DNA from: Pseudomonadota bacterium
Lineage (GTDB): Bacteria; Myxococcota_A; Polyangia; Haliangiales; Haliangiaceae
Direction: 5' to 3'
Assembly (NCBI GenBank): GCA_023386455.1
Contig: JAEWJO010000522.1
Location: 1 to 14,679 of the forward strand
Length of the DNA: 14,679 nucleotides
Part shown: positions 14,043 to 14,679 of the stretch, in pieces
Numbering within the stretch: position 1 is the stretch's first letter
Layout of the letters: each line of letters starts with the position of its first letter
The notes under the pieces: model-generated
Seen by the model: the letters and a program-made list of their open reading frames with translations, nothing else
Database searches by the model: none
What the model was told of the DNA's origin: nothing
Program-made: the position numbers and the translations under genes

Positions 14043-14068
14043 ATGTCGAGGTGCACGTTCACCGACAT
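14043..14068 (-). terminator. Imperfect stem-loop between DUF6882 and propeller genes
   Basis: On the minus strand ATGTCG-GTG pairs with CAC-CT-CGACAT around a 6-base loop, giving a 9-bp stem with a 2-base bulge. It begins about 20 bases past the stop at 14089 and lies 21 bases before the next start. It could end the DUF6882 transcript or be an operator for the lipoprotein gene. Confidence 0.3.
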
Positions 14069-14088
14069 CATGACCGAGGCCACAGCGG

Positions 14089-14593
14089 CTACCCCTGCTT
14101 CAATGCAAACAGGATGTACGCGCCATCGGTCGCGTCGATCCAGACGCCGTCGGCGTCGAGGATGCGGGCGGCGATCGCGAGGCACTCGTGCGCCTGCGGC
14201 ATGCCGCCCGGTGTGCGCTCCGTGGTCAACAGATCGAGATCGTTCGCGACGCCGAACTCGCGCACCCTCTCGATCCCGACCTTCGCGGTTCCCGGAATCG
14301 CATCGTTCGCCCACGACCACAGGAACGATCCGTTCCTGACGGTCCCGACGGTGACGAGCTCGAACGTCGCACCGCCGATCGAGAACGTCGCGGCCGCGAG
14401 GTCCCAGCGGTACCGTCTGTCCCGGCGCGAGGTGGCCACCCTGCGCGGTGAGCGCGACACGCCCGGCGCTGGCGTCCGCCGGATAGCACAGCGGCTTGAC
14501 GGTCTCGGCGATCCCGTGGCGTTCGAACAGCGCACGCGCGCGCGTGGAGACCAGCGCGACGGCCTCGCGACTCCACGCGTCCCAGTCGATCAC
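14089..14593 (-). pseudogene. DUF6882-type gene interrupted by a +1 frameshift
   Basis: Two overlapping frames together encode one DUF6882-like protein. Residues 1-60 are read from GTG 14593 (IDWDAWSREA..., a Trp-rich helix with an ERHGI segment, ending in APGQT at 14414). The remainder continues from TAC at 14412 as YRWDLAAATFSIGG, then LVTVGTVRNGSFLWSWAN and VREFGVANDLDLLTTE, which match the family's GTW..TWLWAWAN and VREFG blocks, ending in GAYILFALKQG at 14089. Removing one G of the pair at 14413-14414 restores a protein of about 167 residues. The family function is unknown and it has no signal peptide. The change is either a genuine recent mutation or a sequencing error; the rest of the gene looks intact. 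The GTG overlaps the preceding stop (GTGA). Confidence 0.8.
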
Positions 14594-14679
14594 TCGAGAC
14601 CAGGCAGCGGCACGAGGCCGCGCGCGTCTTCGAACGGCAACGCGTCGCGGAGGTAGAGCTGGTAGTCCGCACCGCCCGA
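14590..14679 (-). CDS. 3' end of an unidentified gene (partial)
   Basis: Only the last 29 codons are inside the window, entering from the right edge. They read as a sensible protein tail (GADYQLYLRDALPFEDARG...LPGLE) and end in TGA at 14590-14592. That stop overlaps the GTG start of the DUF6882 gene by 4 bases (GTGA), a typical translational-coupling arrangement, which is the main evidence that this frame is real. The fragment is too short to assign a family. Confidence 0.6.
   Translation of the reverse strand, partial: SGGADYQLYLRDALPFEDARGLVPLPGLE

Noticed and set aside
1..14679. Defence island, prophage, transposon or CRISPR
   Set aside because: No nuclease, methylase, transposase, integrase, phage gene, tRNA-flanked boundary or spaced direct repeat was found on either strand.

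Overview
The window is a piece of a GC-rich bacterial chromosome that most resembles a Myxococcota (deltaproteobacterial) genome, probably near Kofleriaceae/Haliangiales/Polyangia. This is inferred from the strong G/C bias at third codon positions, the many lipoproteins with Asp/Ala/Pro-rich linkers after the lipid cysteine, a DUF6748-like lipoprotein, a hybrid histidine kinase, a sigma-54-type promoter and a Lys/Ala-rich H1-like protein. I see no rRNA, tRNA, CRISPR array, insertion sequence, prophage gene or integration site. It reads as ordinary but poorly characterised chromosome. No gene-free stretch exceeds 300 bases; the longest is about 200 bases (12869-13065).

Left part (1-4724): a minus-strand pair encodes an erythromycin-esterase-family hydrolase and, 3 bases downstream, an H1-like basic protein ending at a hairpin. 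Divergent from it are two plus-strand genes, for a membrane-anchored helical protein and an OB-fold-like lipoprotein. These converge on a minus-strand pair: a hybrid sensor kinase and a small 3-helix membrane protein.

Middle (4784-9421): a cpYpsA/SLOG-type nucleotide-binding protein diverges from the kinase. It converges on an Arg/Asp-rich protein with a CxxCxH tail, which in turn diverges from a 57-residue charged protein. Next come a minus-strand pair (Cys-rich secreted esterase of the PHB-depolymerase/feruloyl-esterase type, then a universal stress protein with a Cys/His tail) and a divergent plus-strand pair (radical SAM enzyme with four extra C-terminal cysteines, then a lipoprotein of unknown function).

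Right part (9418-14679): a minus-strand pair encodes a YkgJ-type Cys-cluster protein and a Tat-exported PhoD-like phosphatase. It diverges tightly from a YfcE-type metallophosphoesterase. The rest is minus-strand: a DUF6748-like lipoprotein behind a near-consensus sigma-54 promoter, a beta-propeller-like lipoprotein, a DUF6882 gene split by a +1 frameshift, and the 3' end of an upstream gene whose stop overlaps the DUF6882 start.

Functionally the region is rich in cell-envelope and secreted proteins (six likely lipoproteins) with small regulatory or stress proteins between them. The best candidates for something undescribed are the radical SAM-lipoprotein pair, the divergent small charged proteins around 5.8 kb, and the sigma-54-controlled DUF6748 lipoprotein. 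None can be called a new system from sequence alone.
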